From positions 972,501 through 1,036,500 of the forward strand of contig NZ_DS560019.1 of the NCBI RefSeq assembly GCF_000154825.1: DNA of 64,000 nt, in the 5' to 3' direction. Origin of the DNA: Anaerofustis stercorihominis DSM 17244. GTDB taxonomy: Bacteria > Bacillota > Clostridia > Eubacteriales > Anaerofustaceae. Below, in pieces: positions 31,033-41,581 of the stretch (its first letter is position 1; each line of letters starts with the position of its first letter). Below the pieces are notes generated by a model. The model had not been told where the DNA came from, did not search any database, and saw nothing but the letters and a program-made list of their open reading frames with translations. A program made the position numbers and the translations under genes.

Positions 31033-31061
31033 TTGCATTATAGGCTTTTATAGTGTATTAT
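31033..31061 (+). promoter_or_regulatory. Candidate promoter of the S10 ribosomal protein operon
   Basis: TTGCAT (31033-31038), 17-base spacer, TATTAT (31056-31061). It overlaps a short AAAAGCC/GGCTTTT hairpin. It is the only reasonable promoter between the upstream terminator and rpsJ; the 30883-31032 stretch is AT-rich with nothing else recognised. Confidence 0.55.
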
Positions 31062-31067
31062 TAGTGA

Positions 31068-31250
31068 GCTATGACAAAAAGGAATGCGTTGAAGCGGGAG
31101 GTTGCCGTGAGAACGGGTTTTTCCGTGGAGTATGTCACCATCTAGAATGGGGCGGCATGCTTGATGTTTTTGTGTGACTTTTCTACATGTGAAACACACG
31201 GAACAGTGTATCAAGTATGGTCGTACTGGCGAATCAAGATTTCAGGAGGA
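31068..31250 (+). promoter_or_regulatory. Structured 5' leader of the S10 operon, candidate autoregulatory element
   Basis: About 180 bases of GC-richer sequence between promoter and rpsJ. CTTGAT (31160-31165) pairs with ATCAAG (31210-31215), enclosing GTGTG (31172-31176)/CACAC (31195-31199); ACGG/CCGT and GCATGC-containing segments upstream suggest more helices. Long structured leaders of S10 operons often bind a ribosomal protein (uL4 in E. coli); which one, if any, binds here is unknown. No T tract is seen, so it would act on translation or stability. Confidence 0.5.
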
Positions 31251-31257
31251 AGAAAGT

Positions 31258-31566
31258 ATGGCAAATCAAAAAATCAGAATTAAGTTAAAGGCTTATGATC
31301 ACGCAGTAATCGATAAATCAGCAACTAAGATCGTTGATACTGCAAAGAGAACAGGAGCGGAAGTTTCCGGACCTATTCCACTTCCTACACAAAAGGAAGT
31401 TGTTACAATTATCAGAGCGGTTCATAAGTACAAGGATTCTAGAGAACAATTCGAAATGAGAACTCATAAGAGAATGATAGATATCCTTAACCCAACGCCA
31501 AAAACAGTTGAAGCTCTAATGAAATTAGACTTACCAGCTGGTGTTGATATTGAAATCAAATTATAA
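31258..31566 (+). CDS. rpsJ: 30S ribosomal protein S10
   Basis: 102 aa, universal uS10 of the 30S head, also NusE in antitermination. Core motifs [17 protein letters not shown] and RTHKRMIDI are present. ATG at 31258 follows AGGAGGAAG; the frame extends upstream to 31174 but that part is the structured leader. First gene of the S10-spc-alpha block; no rpsL-rpsG-fusA-tuf operon lies directly upstream. Confidence 0.98.
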   Translation: MANQKIRIKLKAYDHAVIDKSATKIVDTAKRTGAEVSGPIPLPTQKEVVTIIRAVHKYKDSREQFEMRTHKRMIDILNPTPKTVEALMKLDLPAGVDIEIKL

Positions 31567-31607
31567 AATTATGACTACTAAGTAGTCCGCTAATGGAGGT
31601 AGAAAGA

Positions 31608-32243
31608 ATGAAGAAAGCTATTATGGCTAAAAAAGTGGGTATGACTCAGGTTTTTAGTGAAACTGGCGAAGTTATCCCAGTAACTGTATTACAAGCAGGT
31701 CCTTGCTATGTATTACAAGTTAAGACAGTTGAAAAAGACGGTTATGAAGCTGTTCAGCTTGGTTATGGCGAAATTAACGAAAAGAATGTTAACAAGCCAT
31801 TAAAAGGACATTTTGAAAAAGCAGGCGTAAAACCTGTAAGAAAAATCAAAGAATTCAGATTCGATGACTGTTCCGGTTATGAAACAGGAAATGAAATCAA
31901 AGCTGATGTATTTGAAGCCGGAGATAAGATTGATATTACCGGAGTGAGCAAAGGTAAAGGATTTCAAGGTGCTATTAAGAGACATGGTCAATCAAGAGGA
32001 CCTATGGGACACGGTAGTAAATCTCACAGAGTAGTAGGTGCTATGAGCGGTGCTTCTTATCCGGGAAGAGTAATGAAAGGTAAAAACATGCCAGGACACA
32101 TGGGCAGTGAAAAAGTTACAGTTCAAAACTTAACGGTTGTTAAAGCTGATAATGAAAATAACATGCTCCTTGTTAAAGGTGCTGTTCCGGGGTCTAATGG
32201 TTCTATCGTAACAATTACTGATAGTATCAAGGCTTCTAAATAA
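31608..32243 (+). CDS. rplC: 50S ribosomal protein L3
   Basis: 211 aa, uL3, an early assembly protein that reaches the peptidyl-transferase centre. It starts [16 protein letters not shown] and has [13 protein letters not shown] and [14 protein letters not shown], including the Gln often methylated in other bacteria. ATG at 31608 follows GGAGGT; an in-frame ATG at 31593 would put this site inside the gene. Second gene of the operon. Confidence 0.98.
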   Translation: MKKAIMAKKVGMTQVFSETGEVIPVTVLQAGPCYVLQVKTVEKDGYEAVQLGYGEINEKNVNKPLKGHFEKAGVKPVRKIKEFRFDDCSGYETGNEIKADVFEAGDKIDITGVSKGKGFQGAIKRHGQSRGPMGHGSKSHRVVGAMSGASYPGRVMKGKNMPGHMGSEKVTVQNLTVVKADNENNMLLVKGAVPGSNGSIVTITDSIKASK

Positions 32244-32266
32244 AGTATTAGGTAAGGAGGATAGAT

Positions 32267-32884
32267 ATGAAAGCAGATGTATTAAACGTAAAAGGCGAAG
32301 TTGTTGAAAGTGTAAGCTTAAACAATGATATTTTCAAAATCGAACCTAATATGCCGGTTGTTCATCAATATGTTAAGGCATACCTTGCTAATCAAAGACA
32401 AGGAACTCAAAGTGCTAAAACAAGAGCAGAAGTGCGTGGGGGCGGTAAAAAGCCATGGAGACAAAAAGGTACAGGTAGAGCAAGAGTTGGTTCATCAAGA
32501 AATCCGGTTTGGACCGGCGGTGGTGTAGCGTTTGCTCCGAAACCAAGAGATTATTCTCAAAGCATCAATAAGAAAATGAAAAGACTTGCTATGAAGTCAG
32601 TGTTCTCTGCTAAAGTAAATGATAAAGAATTGTTTATCTTGGACGAACTTAAATTTGATGCTCCGAAGACTAAAGCTATGGTTGAAGTATTTGATAACTT
32701 AAAAATAAATAAAACTTTAGTTGTTATTGCGGAAAACGACAAAAATGTTGTTAACTCTGTAAGAAACATTAAAGATGCTAAGTGTGCTACAGTAGGAACA
32801 CTTAACGTATATGAAATGTTAAAATACAACAATTTGATTTTAACTAAAGATGCATTAACAAAAATAGAGGAGGTATATAAATAA
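32267..32884 (+). CDS. rplD: 50S ribosomal protein L4
   Basis: 205 aa, uL4, lining the exit tunnel. The tunnel loop QGTQSAKTRAEVRGGGKKPW and RQKGTGRARVGS follow residue ~45. In enterobacteria L4 represses its own operon; the leader upstream of rpsJ could serve the same purpose. Good AAGGAGG. Its stop overlaps the rplW start by one base. Confidence 0.98.
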   Translation: MKADVLNVKGEVVESVSLNNDIFKIEPNMPVVHQYVKAYLANQRQGTQSAKTRAEVRGGGKKPWRQKGTGRARVGSSRNPVWTGGGVAFAPKPRDYSQSINKKMKRLAMKSVFSAKVNDKELFILDELKFDAPKTKAMVEVFDNLKINKTLVVIAENDKNVVNSVRNIKDAKCATVGTLNVYEMLKYNNLILTKDALTKIEEVYK

Positions 32885-33171
32885 TGAATCCTCATGATAT
32901 TATTATTAAACCAATCGTAACAGAACAAAGTATGTTCGATGCAGAAAATAAAAAATACACATTCAAAGTTATGAAAAATGCAAACAAGTATCAAATCAAA
33001 GATGCTGTTGAAGAAATTTTCGATGTAACTGTAAAACAAGTTAACGTTATGAACATGAACGGAAAACTTAAAAGAATGGGTAGAACACAAGGTAGAAGAG
33101 CTAACTGGAAAAAGGCTATTGTTACATTAACAGAAGCTAGTAAAGAAATTAAGTTCTTTGAAAATATCTAA
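32884..33171 (+). CDS. rplW: 50S ribosomal protein L23
   Basis: 95 aa, uL23 at the tunnel exit, docking site for SRP and trigger factor. It begins [16 protein letters not shown] and has the [13 protein letters not shown]-terminal strand. ATAATG overlap with rplD suggests coupling; GAGGT lies inside the rplD end. Confidence 0.97.
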   Translation: MNPHDIIIKPIVTEQSMFDAENKKYTFKVMKNANKYQIKDAVEEIFDVTVKQVNVMNMNGKLKRMGRTQGRRANWKKAIVTLTEASKEIKFFENI

Positions 33172-33185
33172 GGAGGCGATTACTG

Positions 33186-34019
33186 ATGGGTATTAAAAAA
33201 TATAAACCAACCTCACCAGGTCTTAGAGGTATGACAGTTTCTACTTTTGAAGAAGTTACAAAAACATCTCCTGAAAAGAGACTTACTTCTAAAAAGACTA
33301 AGACTGCCGGAAGAAACAATAACGGTAGAATCACTGTAAGACATCATGGTGGCGGTGCTAAACAAAAATACAGAATCATTGATTTTAAAAGAAATAAAGA
33401 CGGTATTCCTGCAAAAGTAAATGCTATCGAATACGATCCAAACAGAAGTGCAAACATTGCATTATTATTCTATGCTGACGGTGAAAAGAGATATATCATC
33501 GCACCTAACAACTTAAAAGTTGGTGATACGGTTATGTCGGGTAAAGACTCCGATATCAAAGTAGGTAATGCATTGAATCTTGAAGATATTCCTGTAGGTA
33601 CAATTATCCATAATATTGAACTTAAAGCAGGTAAAGGTGCTCAAATGGCAAGAAGTGCCGGAACTTACGTTCAATTAATGGCTAAAGAAGGTAACTATGT
33701 AACTCTAAGACTTCCTTCAGGCGAAATGAGACTTGTAAGAAAAGAGTGCAGAGCTACAATCGGTCAAGTAGGAAATCTTGAACATGAAATAATCACTATC
33801 GGTAAAGCCGGTAGAAAGAGACATATGGGTATTAGGCCAACAGTCAGAGGTTCTGTTATGAACCCTAACGACCATCCACACGGTGGTGGTGAAGGTAAGG
33901 CACCAATCGGTAGAAGCGGTCCTGTTACTCCTTGGGGTAAACCAACGCTTGGTTATAAGACTCGTAAGAAAAATAAACATTCTGACAAATACATTGTAAG
34001 AAGAAGAAGCGGTAAATAG
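33186..34019 (+). CDS. rplB: 50S ribosomal protein L2
   Basis: 277 aa, uL2, essential for subunit joining and peptidyl transfer. Conserved [14 protein letters not shown] start, [12 protein letters not shown], and the C-terminal [19 protein letters not shown] segment with the key His. AAGGAGG upstream. Confidence 0.98.
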   Translation: MGIKKYKPTSPGLRGMTVSTFEEVTKTSPEKRLTSKKTKTAGRNNNGRITVRHHGGGAKQKYRIIDFKRNKDGIPAKVNAIEYDPNRSANIALLFYADGEKRYIIAPNNLKVGDTVMSGKDSDIKVGNALNLEDIPVGTIIHNIELKAGKGAQMARSAGTYVQLMAKEGNYVTLRLPSGEMRLVRKECRATIGQVGNLEHEIITIGKAGRKRHMGIRPTVRGSVMNPNDHPHGGGEGKAPIGRSGPVTPWGKPTLGYKTRKKNKHSDKYIVRRRSGK

Positions 34020-34029
34020 GAGGTAGAGG

Positions 34030-34308
34030 ATGAGTAGATCAACTAAAAAAGGCCCTTACGTGGATGAGAGACTTCTTAAAAAAATAGAAGCAATGAATGA
34101 AAGCGGCGAAAAACAAGTAGTTAAAACTTGGTCAAGAGACTGCACAATCTTCCCTCAAATGGTAGGACACACTGTTGCAGTTCATGACGGTAGAAAACAT
34201 GTTCCGATCTTTGTTGTTGAAGATATGGTTGGACATAAATTTGGTGAATTTGCACCAACAAGAACATTTAGAGGCCACGCAGGCGAAAAGAAGACTGGCG
34301 TTAAATAG
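34030..34308 (+). CDS. rpsS: 30S ribosomal protein S19
   Basis: 92 aa, uS19 of the 30S head contacting S13. [18 protein letters not shown] start and the [16 protein letters not shown] block are typical. Eight bases separate GAGGTAGAGG from rplB's stop and this start. Confidence 0.98.
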   Translation: MSRSTKKGPYVDERLLKKIEAMNESGEKQVVKTWSRDCTIFPQMVGHTVAVHDGRKHVPIFVVEDMVGHKFGEFAPTRTFRGHAGEKKTGVK

Positions 34309-34328
34309 GCTTAATAGGAGGAAAATAA

Positions 34329-34664
34329 ATGGAAGCAAAAGCAACTGCAAAATATTTAAGAGTTTCACCTATTAAGGTAAAAAGAGTTGCTTCTTTAGTA
34401 AGAGGTAAAAACCTAGGCGAAGCTATTAATATTTTAAAACTTACAGGAAACAAACCTGCAAGAGAAATAGAAAAAGTAGTAAAATCAGCAGCAGCAAATG
34501 CTGAAAATAATCATGATATGGACGTTACAAAGCTATACATCTCTGAAATTAGTGCTAATCAAGGACCTACATTAAAAAGATTTAGAGCTGGTTCTCAAGG
34601 TAGAGCGTCTATGATATTAAAAAGAAGCTCACACATTAGTGTAGTTCTTAAAGAAAGAGCATAA
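34329..34664 (+). CDS. rplV: 50S ribosomal protein L22
   Basis: 111 aa, uL22, whose hairpin lines the exit tunnel. ATAKYLRVSPIKVKRVASLVRG start and the hairpin PTLKRFRAGSQGRASMILKR are clear. The hairpin tip is where macrolide-resistance changes arise in other species; none is evident here. Confidence 0.98.
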   Translation: MEAKATAKYLRVSPIKVKRVASLVRGKNLGEAINILKLTGNKPAREIEKVVKSAAANAENNHDMDVTKLYISEISANQGPTLKRFRAGSQGRASMILKRSSHISVVLKERA

Positions 34665-34681
34665 GGAGGATGAATATCTAA

Positions 34682-35323
34682 ATGGGTCAAAAAGTAAATC
34701 CACATGGTTTGAGAGTTGGCGTAATCAAAGATTGGTCTTCAAGATGGTATGCAAAAGATAAAGACTTCGGAGACACTTTAGTAGAAGATTACAACATCAG
34801 GAAATATATTAAAACAACACAATATAATACCGGAATTTCTAGAATTGAAATTGAAAGATTCGGCGAAAAGATCAAAATCTTTATTTACACAGGAAAGCCT
34901 GGAAAGATTATCGGTAAAGCTGGTTCTGGTATTGAAGCAGTAAGAAAACAACTTCAAAAGATGACTGGTAAAAATGTTTATATCAACATTATTGAAGTAA
35001 AAAATGTTGACTGTGACGCACAATTAGTAGCAGAAAACATCGCTCAGCAGCTTGAAAGAAGAATTTCTTTCAGAAGAGCAATGAAACAAGCTATCGGCAG
35101 AGCCTTAAGAGGTGGTGCTGAAGGTATCAAAACAAGCGTTTCAGGAAGAGTAAACGGAGCTGAAATGGCTAGAACAGAACAATATAGTGATGGAAACGTG
35201 CCACTTCAAACATTAAGAGCTGATATTGATTATGGTTTTGCGGAAGCAGATACAACATATGGAAAAATCGGTGTAAAAGTTTGGATAAATAAAGGCGAAG
35301 TTCTTCCAACTAAAGGTGAATAA
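34682..35323 (+). CDS. rpsC: 30S ribosomal protein S3
   Basis: 213 aa, uS3 at the mRNA entry site, helicase-related. [20 protein letters not shown] start, a KH domain with [15 protein letters not shown], and the [25 protein letters not shown] segment are present. Confidence 0.98.
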   Translation: MGQKVNPHGLRVGVIKDWSSRWYAKDKDFGDTLVEDYNIRKYIKTTQYNTGISRIEIERFGEKIKIFIYTGKPGKIIGKAGSGIEAVRKQLQKMTGKNVYINIIEVKNVDCDAQLVAENIAQQLERRISFRRAMKQAIGRALRGGAEGIKTSVSGRVNGAEMARTEQYSDGNVPLQTLRADIDYGFAEADTTYGKIGVKVWINKGEVLPTKGE

Positions 35324-35356
35324 TTAGTATTTCAATAAGGAGGATAAATAACAGTT

Positions 35357-35794
35357 ATGTTAATGCCTAAAAGAGTAAAACACAGAAAAGTACATCGTGG
35401 CAGAATGACAGGAAAAGCTACGAGAGGAAATAAAGTAACTTACGGCGATTACGGTATTCAAGCACTTGAACCTGCTTGGATCACTTCTAATCAAATAGAA
35501 GCAGCCCGTATCGCTATGACAAGATATATTAAAAGAGGCGGACAAGTTTGGATTAAAATTTTCCCGGATAAGTCTGTAACAAAAAAACCTGCCGAAACTC
35601 GTATGGGTAAAGGTAAAGGTGCTCCAGAATACTGGGTAGCGGTTGTAAAACCGGGTAGAGTTATGTTTGAACTTGCGGGAGTAGATGAAGAAACTGCGAG
35701 AGAAGCTATGAGACTTGCTCAACATAAACTACCGATCAAGACAAAATTTATCACTAAAGCAGAACAAGAAAATTTAGTAGGTGGTGAAGCATAA
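35357..35794 (+). CDS. rplP: 50S ribosomal protein L16
   Basis: 145 aa, uL16 near the A site. The family-typical [19 protein letters not shown] start supports ATG at 35357. The [13 protein letters not shown] loop carries the Arg hydroxylated in E. coli. Its stop overlaps the rpmC start (TAATG). Confidence 0.98.
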   Translation: MLMPKRVKHRKVHRGRMTGKATRGNKVTYGDYGIQALEPAWITSNQIEAARIAMTRYIKRGGQVWIKIFPDKSVTKKPAETRMGKGKGAPEYWVAVVKPGRVMFELAGVDEETAREAMRLAQHKLPIKTKFITKAEQENLVGGEA

Positions 35795-35994
35795 TGAAAG
35801 CGCAAGATATTAGAAATATGAGTGAACAAGAATTAAATAACCAACTTTCATCTTTAAAAGAAGAATTATTCAATCTACGTTTTCAACATGCAACAGGACA
35901 ACTTGATAATCCTTTAAAGATAAGGGAAGTTAAGAGAGACTATGCTAGAGTGAAAACTGTACTTCGAGAAAGGGAATTACAAGCTAACGCTTAG
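35794..35994 (+). CDS. rpmC: 50S ribosomal protein L29
   Basis: 66 aa, uL29, two helices next to the tunnel exit. [18 protein letters not shown] start and [19 protein letters not shown] helix. Coupled to rplP by a one-base overlap. Confidence 0.97.
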   Translation: MKAQDIRNMSEQELNNQLSSLKEELFNLRFQHATGQLDNPLKIREVKRDYARVKTVLRERELQANA

Positions 35995-36012
35995 TAATTT
36001 TAGGTAGGATAA

Positions 36013-36267
36013 ATGGAAAGAGGAAACAGAAAAGTAAGAATTGGTAAAGTTGTTTCAAATAAAGGTGACAAGAGTATCGTTGTTGCTATCGAAACAATGG
36101 TAAACCATCCATTATATAAAAAGCGTGTAAAGAAAACAACTAAGTTCATGGCTCATGATGAACAAAACATGTGTGATGTTGGTGATATTGTTAAAATCAT
36201 GGAAACAAGACCACTTAGCAAATCTAAACGTCATAGATTAGTTGAAATCGTAGAAAAGGTTAAATAG
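36013..36267 (+). CDS. rpsQ: 30S ribosomal protein S17
   Basis: 84 aa, uS17, primary 16S binder. [25 protein letters not shown] start and [19 protein letters not shown] are typical. The binding site TAGGTAGGAT is weaker than that of its neighbours. Confidence 0.97.
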   Translation: MERGNRKVRIGKVVSNKGDKSIVVAIETMVNHPLYKKRVKKTTKFMAHDEQNMCDVGDIVKIMETRPLSKSKRHRLVEIVEKVK

Positions 36268-36297
36268 CCTTTTGGCGTTTTAAGGAGGTTTAGAAGA

Positions 36298-36666
36298 ATG
36301 ATACAACAAGAAAGTAGACTAAAAGTAGCTGATAACAGCGGTGCAAAAGAACTATTATGTATCAGAGTACTTGGAGGAAGCAAAAAGAAGACTGCTAATA
36401 TCGGAGACGTTATCGTAGCAAGTGTTAAAAGTGCTGCTCCGGGCGGAATGGTAAAAAAAGGTGATGTTGTAAAAGCTGTTGTTGTTAGAACTGTAAGCGG
36501 TGTTAGAAGAGCGGATGGAACTTATATAAAATTCGATCAAAACGCTGCTGTTATATTAAAAGAAGATAACCAACCAAGAGGAACTCGTATCTTCGGTCCG
36601 GTTGCTAGAGAACTTAGAGAAAAGAAGTTCATGAAAATCGTTTCACTAGCTCCGGAAGTGTTATAA
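36298..36666 (+). CDS. rplN: 50S ribosomal protein L14
   Basis: 122 aa, uL14 at the subunit interface and silencing-factor RsfS site. [27 protein letters not shown] and [15 protein letters not shown] are diagnostic. AAGGAGG upstream. Confidence 0.98.
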   Translation: MIQQESRLKVADNSGAKELLCIRVLGGSKKKTANIGDVIVASVKSAAPGGMVKKGDVVKAVVVRTVSGVRRADGTYIKFDQNAAVILKEDNQPRGTRIFGPVARELREKKFMKIVSLAPEVL

Positions 36667-36679
36667 GGAGGCTTTTATA

Positions 36680-36988
36680 ATGCATGTAAAGAAAGATGAT
36701 AAAGTAATTGTTATTTCTGGTAAAGATAAAGGAAGTATTGGCAAAGTTATAAAAGGCTTTCCAAAAGAAAACAGAGTAATTGTTGAAAATGTTAACGTTA
36801 GAAAAAAACATTTAAAAGCAACAAATCAAATGCAACAAGCAGGTATTGTCGAAGAAGCATGTCCGATCGATGCTTCAAACGTTTTATTATACTGTGACAC
36901 ATGTAAAAAAGGTGTTAGAGCTGGCGTAAAAGTTAATGACGGCAAAAAAGAAAGATACTGCAAAAAATGTAATGCAACTTTTAAATAG
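36680..36988 (+). CDS. rplX: 50S ribosomal protein L24
   Basis: 102 aa, uL24, early 50S assembly initiator with a KOW motif (DDKVIVISGKDKGSIGKVIK). The C-terminal CDTCKKGVRAGVKVNDGKKERYCKKCN has two CxxC pairs that can bind zinc. Confidence 0.97.
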   Translation: MHVKKDDKVIVISGKDKGSIGKVIKGFPKENRVIVENVNVRKKHLKATNQMQQAGIVEEACPIDASNVLLYCDTCKKGVRAGVKVNDGKKERYCKKCNATFK

Positions 36989-37004
36989 TAGGGGGCAGTA
37001 ATTA

Positions 37005-37547
37005 ATGAGTAGATTAAAAGAAAAATACAAAGCTGAAGTTATAAATGCACTTACTGAAAAGTTCGGATATAAGAATGTAATGCAAGTACCAAAACTTGAT
37101 AAAATAGTTGTTAACATGAGATTTGGGGATTGTAAAGATAACTCAAAACAAATGGAAGCAGCAGCAAACGAACTTGCTTTGATAACAGGTCAAAGACCAA
37201 TTATGGTAAAAGCTAAGAAATCAGTTTCTAACTTCAAATTAAGAGAAGGTATGACGATTGGTGCTAAAGTAACACTTAGAGGTGAAAGAATGTATGAATT
37301 TGCTGACAGACTTCTAAATGTTGCAATCCCAAGAATCAGAGACTTCAGAGGAGTTAATCCTAAGAGTTTCGACGGAAGAGGCAACTATTCTTTAGGTCTT
37401 AAAGAACAACTTATCTTCCCTGAAATTGATTATGATAAGATTGAAAAATTAAGAGGAATGGATATCGCATTCGTTTCTTCAGCAAATACAGATGAAGAAG
37501 GCTATGAATTACTTAAATTAATGGGTATGCCTTTCAAAGAAGCATAG
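37005..37547 (+). CDS. rplE: 50S ribosomal protein L5
   Basis: 180 aa, uL5 of the central protuberance, binds 5S rRNA and P-site t[15 protein letters not shown] start, [16 protein letters not shown] and [16 protein letters not shown] are conserved. GGGGGCAG provides the site. Confidence 0.98.
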   Translation: MSRLKEKYKAEVINALTEKFGYKNVMQVPKLDKIVVNMRFGDCKDNSKQMEAAANELALITGQRPIMVKAKKSVSNFKLREGMTIGAKVTLRGERMYEFADRLLNVAIPRIRDFRGVNPKSFDGRGNYSLGLKEQLIFPEIDYDKIEKLRGMDIAFVSSANTDEEGYELLKLMGMPFKEA

Positions 37548-37560
37548 GAGGATAAGTTTT

Positions 37561-37746
37561 ATGGCTAAAAAAGCAATGGTAGAAAAGCAAAAAAGAACAC
37601 CAAAGTATTCAACAAGAGCATATACAAGATGTAAAATATGCGGAAGACCTCATGCTTACCTAAGAAAATATGGTATTTGTAGAATATGTTTTAGAGAACT
37701 TGCTTACAAAGGTGAAATCCCTGGCGTAAAGAAAGCAAGTTGGTAG
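37561..37746 (+). CDS. rpsZ: 30S ribosomal protein S14, zinc-binding type Z
   Basis: 61 aa, uS14 of the 30S head. The zinc ribbon [23 protein letters not shown] marks the short C+ (type Z) form of Gram-positives. Confidence 0.98.
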   Translation: MAKKAMVEKQKRTPKYSTRAYTRCKICGRPHAYLRKYGICRICFRELAYKGEIPGVKKASW

Positions 37747-37784
37747 AAATAATATAAGAAAAGTAATTAAGGAGGTTTTCTAAT

Positions 37785-38183
37785 ATGTCTATGACAGATC
37801 CAATTGCGGATATGCTAACTAGAGTTAGAAATGCAAATAACGCAGGACACAAAGATGTGATGATCCCTGCTTCTAATATTAAAAAAGCTATCGCTAACAT
37901 TTTATTAGAAGAAGGTTATATAAAGAAAGTAGATTTTATAGAAGATAATAAACAAGGCATGATTAAAGTTACTTTGAAATACGGCAAAGACGGTGAAAAA
38001 GTAATTGCAGGCCTTAAAAGAATTTCTAAACCGGGACTTAGAATTTATGCTTCAAACGAAGAATTGCCTAAAGTTTTAAATGGTTTGGGAGTAGCAATTA
38101 TATCAACTTCAAAAGGCGTTATGACTGATAAAAAAGCCAGAAAAGATAACGTTGGCGGCGAAGTTTTATGCTACGTATGGTAA
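37785..38183 (+). CDS. rpsH: 30S ribosomal protein S8
   Basis: 132 aa, uS8, primary binder of 16S helix 21. [16 protein letters not shown] start and the [26 protein letters not shown] end are typical. AAGGAGG upstream. In E. coli S8 represses the spc operon; no equivalent site was recognised. Confidence 0.98.
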   Translation: MSMTDPIADMLTRVRNANNAGHKDVMIPASNIKKAIANILLEEGYIKKVDFIEDNKQGMIKVTLKYGKDGEKVIAGLKRISKPGLRIYASNEELPKVLNGLGVAIISTSKGVMTDKKARKDNVGGEVLCYVW

Positions 38184-38209
38184 TAGAAAATAGGAGGAAG
38201 AAATAGATT

Positions 38210-38746
38210 ATGTCTAGAGTAGGAAACGCACCTGTTAATTTACCAGCTGGAGTTGATGTAAAAATTAACGATAACGTAGTTACAGTAAAAGGACCAAAAG
38301 GTGAATTAACACAAGAAATAGATAAAGATATTATCATTGAAATCAACGATAATGTTTTAGAAGTAAAAAGACCTAACGACGATAAAAAATATCGTTCACT
38401 TCATGGTTTATCAAGAGCTTTAATTCAAAATATGGTAACAGGTGTTACTGACGGTTTTGAAAAGAAACTTGAAATTGTAGGTGTTGGTTACAGAGCACAA
38501 AAACAAGGTAAAACTTTAGTACTTAGCCTTGGATATTCTCATCCTGTAGAAATGGAAGATCCTGAGGGTATCGAAACAGTTGTTGACGGTCAAACAACTG
38601 TTATAGTTAAAGGTATTGATAAACAAGTCGTTGGCGCTCACGCAGCTAACATCAGGGCTAAAAGAAGTCCTGAACCTTACAAAGGAAAGGGCGTAAGATA
38701 CGCTGATGAATTTGTAAGAATTAAAGAAGGTAAATCAGGTAAATAG
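38210..38746 (+). CDS. rplF: 50S ribosomal protein L6
   Basis: 178 aa, uL6, near the factor-binding site. [17 protein letters not shown] start and [30 protein letters not shown] end are diagnostic. Confidence 0.98.
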   Translation: MSRVGNAPVNLPAGVDVKINDNVVTVKGPKGELTQEIDKDIIIEINDNVLEVKRPNDDKKYRSLHGLSRALIQNMVTGVTDGFEKKLEIVGVGYRAQKQGKTLVLSLGYSHPVEMEDPEGIETVVDGQTTVIVKGIDKQVVGAHAANIRAKRSPEPYKGKGVRYADEFVRIKEGKSGK

Positions 38747-38759
38747 GAGGGGTGTATAG

Positions 38760-39128
38760 ATGATATCAAAAGTTAACAAAAATGAAATCAGAAAGAAAAG
38801 ACATCTTAGAGTAAGAAATAAGATTAGCGGCACTCCTGAAAGACCAAGACTAAATGTTTTTAGAAGCAATAAGCAAATTTATGCTCAGCTTATTGACGAT
38901 GTAAACGGAGTAACTCTTGCGGCTGCTTCAAGCTTAGATGCTACAATCAAAGATGAATGTGCTAAGGCTAAAAAACTTGAAGCTGCAACATTAGTTGGCA
39001 AAGAAATCGCAAAGAATGCTAAAGCTAAAGATATTAGCGAATGTGTTTTCGATAGAGGCGGCTATGTATATGAAGGTAGAGTTAAAGCTCTAGCTGACGG
39101 TGCAAGAGAAGCTGGACTTGAATTTTAA
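38760..39128 (+). CDS. rplR: 50S ribosomal protein L18
   Basis: 122 aa, uL18, binds 5S rRNA. Basic start [26 protein letters not shown] and the [26 protein letters not shown] end are typical. AGGAGGGG upstream. Confidence 0.98.
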   Translation: MISKVNKNEIRKKRHLRVRNKISGTPERPRLNVFRSNKQIYAQLIDDVNGVTLAAASSLDATIKDECAKAKKLEAATLVGKEIAKNAKAKDISECVFDRGGYVYEGRVKALADGAREAGLEF

Positions 39129-39145
39129 GGAGGCTAAAGGAAATA

Positions 39146-39649
39146 ATGAATAGAAATTTTAATCCTGAAGAATTAGATATAAAAGAAAAAGTTGTTGCGA
39201 TTAACAGAGTAACAAAAGTTGTTAAAGGTGGTAGAAATTTCCGTTTTAGTACTCTTGTAGTAGTAGGCGATGAAAACGGCCACGTTGGTGTAGGCCTCGG
39301 TAAAGCTATAGAAATTCCTGAAGCTATCAGAAAAGGTATTGAAGATGCTAAAAAGAACATGGTAGAAGTTTCTTTGGTTGGTACAACAATCCCTCATGAA
39401 ACAATCGGTAGATTCGGTGCCGGTAGAGTACTTATGAAACCGGCAGCTAAAGGTACAGGAGTTATCGCTGGTGGTCCTGCCCGTGCAGTAATCGAACTTG
39501 CTGGTATTAAAGATATTAGAACAAAATCTCTAGGTTCAAACAATGCTAGCAACATGGTAAAAGCCACATTAGCAGGATTATCTGAATTAGTAACCGTTGA
39601 AGAAGTTGCTAAAAAAAGAGGTAAGACTGTAGAAGAAATCTTAGGATAA
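39146..39649 (+). CDS. rpsE: 30S ribosomal protein S5
   Basis: 167 aa, uS5 at the mRNA entry and decoding-fidelity region. [46 protein letters not shown] and the [15 protein letters not shown] end are present. Confidence 0.98.
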   Translation: MNRNFNPEELDIKEKVVAINRVTKVVKGGRNFRFSTLVVVGDENGHVGVGLGKAIEIPEAIRKGIEDAKKNMVEVSLVGTTIPHETIGRFGAGRVLMKPAAKGTGVIAGGPARAVIELAGIKDIRTKSLGSNNASNMVKATLAGLSELVTVEEVAKKRGKTVEEILG

Positions 39650-39663
39650 GGAGCGTGAGAGAA

Positions 39664-39852
39664 TTGGCTAAAGAAAAACAATTAAAGATTACGCTTAAGA
39701 AGAGCTTAATAGGTAGAAACGAAAGACAAAGAAAAAGTATTGAAGCATTGGGACTTAGAAAAATCGGTCAAACTGTTTTAAAACAAGATAATGCTCAAAT
39801 CAGAGGTATTTGTCAAAAAATGGACTTCATGTTAGACGTTGAAGAAATATAA
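39664..39852 (+). CDS. rpmD: 50S ribosomal protein L30
   Basis: 62 aa, uL30. TTG at 39664 is taken as the start: it gives [17 protein letters not shown], the usual length, and lies ~11 bases after AAGGAG. The in-frame GTG at 39655 is only two bases from that site. Confidence 0.92.
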   Translation: MAKEKQLKITLKKSLIGRNERQRKSIEALGLRKIGQTVLKQDNAQIRGICQKMDFMLDVEEI

Positions 39853-39866
39853 TAGGAGGTGTTAGT

Positions 39867-40310
39867 ATGAGATTACACGAACTAAAACCTGCTGAAGGTT
39901 CAACAAGAAAGACAATTAGAAAAGGTAGAGGTACAGCTACAGGTAGAGGTAAAACTGCAGGTAGAGGTCAAGACGGACAAAAATCACGTTCAGGCGGTGG
40001 TGTTAGACCGGGTTTTGAAGGTGGTCAAATGCCACTTACAAGAAGAGTTCCTAAAAGAGGCTTCTCTAACTATCCTTTCAAAAAAGAATTTGCTATTGTA
40101 AATCTTGATAGATTAAATGATCTTGAAAAAGATACTGTAGTAACTAATGATCTTTTAAAAGAACTAGGTATGGTTAAAAATAAATATGAATTTGTTAAAG
40201 TTTTAGGTGAAGGGGAAATAAAAGTTCCTTTGACCGTAAAAGTAAATAAAGTAAGTAAATCGGCTAAAGAAAAGATTGAAGCAGCAGGCGGGAAGGTAGA
40301 GGTATTATAA
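39867..40310 (+). CDS. rplO: 50S ribosomal protein L15
   Basis: 147 aa, uL15. [22 protein letters not shown] start with the Gly/Arg-rich extension, and [24 protein letters not shown] follows AGGAGGTG. secY starts one base after its stop. Confidence 0.98.
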   Translation: MRLHELKPAEGSTRKTIRKGRGTATGRGKTAGRGQDGQKSRSGGGVRPGFEGGQMPLTRRVPKRGFSNYPFKKEFAIVNLDRLNDLEKDTVVTNDLLKELGMVKNKYEFVKVLGEGEIKVPLTVKVNKVSKSAKEKIEAAGGKVEVL

Positions 40311-40311
40311 A

Positions 40312-41568
40312 ATGCTTACAACTATCAAGAATGCTTGGAATATTCCTGAACTAAGGAAAAGAATTTTATTTACTCTTGCTATGTTATGTATATTCAGACT
40401 TGGTGGCTTTATAGCCGTGCCATTCATAGATACTGCTGCTGTAGATACTATGGTAAATAATAATTCAATGTTTGGATTACTTAACATAATTTCGGGTAAT
40501 AACTTTAGAACATTCTCAATATTCGCTATGTCGATAACACCATATATCAATGCATCTATTATTTTGCAGTTATTGACAATAGCTATTCCGGCGTTAGAAA
40601 GACTTTCTCATGAAGGGGAAGAAGGAAGAAAGAAAATTTCTTCTTACACTAGATATTTGACTGTTGTTTTAGCATTAATACAAGCGTTAGGTATTGCATT
40701 CAGTTTTAAACAAATATTAACGACTGACAGTGCATTTACCGTAGCAGTGGTAGCACTTACCATTACGGCAGGTACGTCCTTCCTGATGTGGCTTGGTGAA
40801 AATATTACGGAACATGGTATCGGCAACGGTATATCAATACTTATTTTTGCCGGTATTATAGCAAACATTCCATCAGCTCTAGGTTACTTATATGAACAAG
40901 TAACTTCAGGCTCAATTACAGGAGTACTTTTGGTAATATTCCTTGTATTTGTAATTTTAGTTATAGCCGGAGTTGTTGAAATCAATGAAGGTGTCAGAAA
41001 GATACCTGTTCAATATGCAAAGAGAGTTGTAGGCAGAAAAATGTACGGCGGACAAAATACTCATATTCCGCTAAAGATAAACCAATCAGGTGTTATGCCT
41101 ATAATCTTTGCAAGTACGATAACAATGTTCCCTGCAACATTGGCGTCATTCTTCCCTAACTGGGGATTTGCTGCATGGCTTAGTAAGTCACTTGCATGGG
41201 GTGGCGCAGCGTCTACTATACTTTATGTAATTTTAATAGTATTCTTCACTTATTTTTATACTATTGTTACATTCAATCCTGATGATGTTGCAAAGAACTT
41301 GAAACAATACGGTGGATTTATTCCCGGAATAAGACCGGGACATTCTACAATTGTTTATTTAAAGAGAACATTAAACAGACTTATGGTTGCCGGAAGTATA
41401 TTCCTTGTTGTAATAGCGGTACTTCCTATAATCGTGGGTAATGTAATGGATCTTAGTTTACAATTCGGTGGTACAAGTTTACTTATCGTTGTAGGTGTTG
41501 CTCTTGAAACTGTAAATCAATTAGAACAACAAATGATTATGAGAAATTATAAAGGTTTCTTAAAATAG
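40312..41568 (+). CDS. secY: Preprotein translocase subunit SecY
   Basis: 418-aa channel of the Sec translocon with ten TM segments. Family motifs: IFRLGGFIAVPF in TM1, SITPYINASIILQLL in TM2, the cytoplasmic loop RKIPVQYAKRVVGRK and the late GGFIPGIRPGHST. Located at its classic site after rplO. Substrates include the secreted proteins of this window; secDF lies at 57.8-60.3 kb. Confidence 0.98.
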   Translation: MLTTIKNAWNIPELRKRILFTLAMLCIFRLGGFIAVPFIDTAAVDTMVNNNSMFGLLNIISGNNFRTFSIFAMSITPYINASIILQLLTIAIPALERLSHEGEEGRKKISSYTRYLTVVLALIQALGIAFSFKQILTTDSAFTVAVVALTITAGTSFLMWLGENITEHGIGNGISILIFAGIIANIPSALGYLYEQVTSGSITGVLLVIFLVFVILVIAGVVEINEGVRKIPVQYAKRVVGRKMYGGQNTHIPLKINQSGVMPIIFASTITMFPATLASFFPNWGFAAWLSKSLAWGGAASTILYVILIVFFTYFYTIVTFNPDDVAKNLKQYGGFIPGIRPGHSTIVYLKRTLNRLMVAGSIFLVVIAVLPIIVGNVMDLSLQFGGTSLLIVVGVALETVNQLEQQMIMRNYKGFLK

Positions 41569-41581
41569 TAGGTGATATAAA

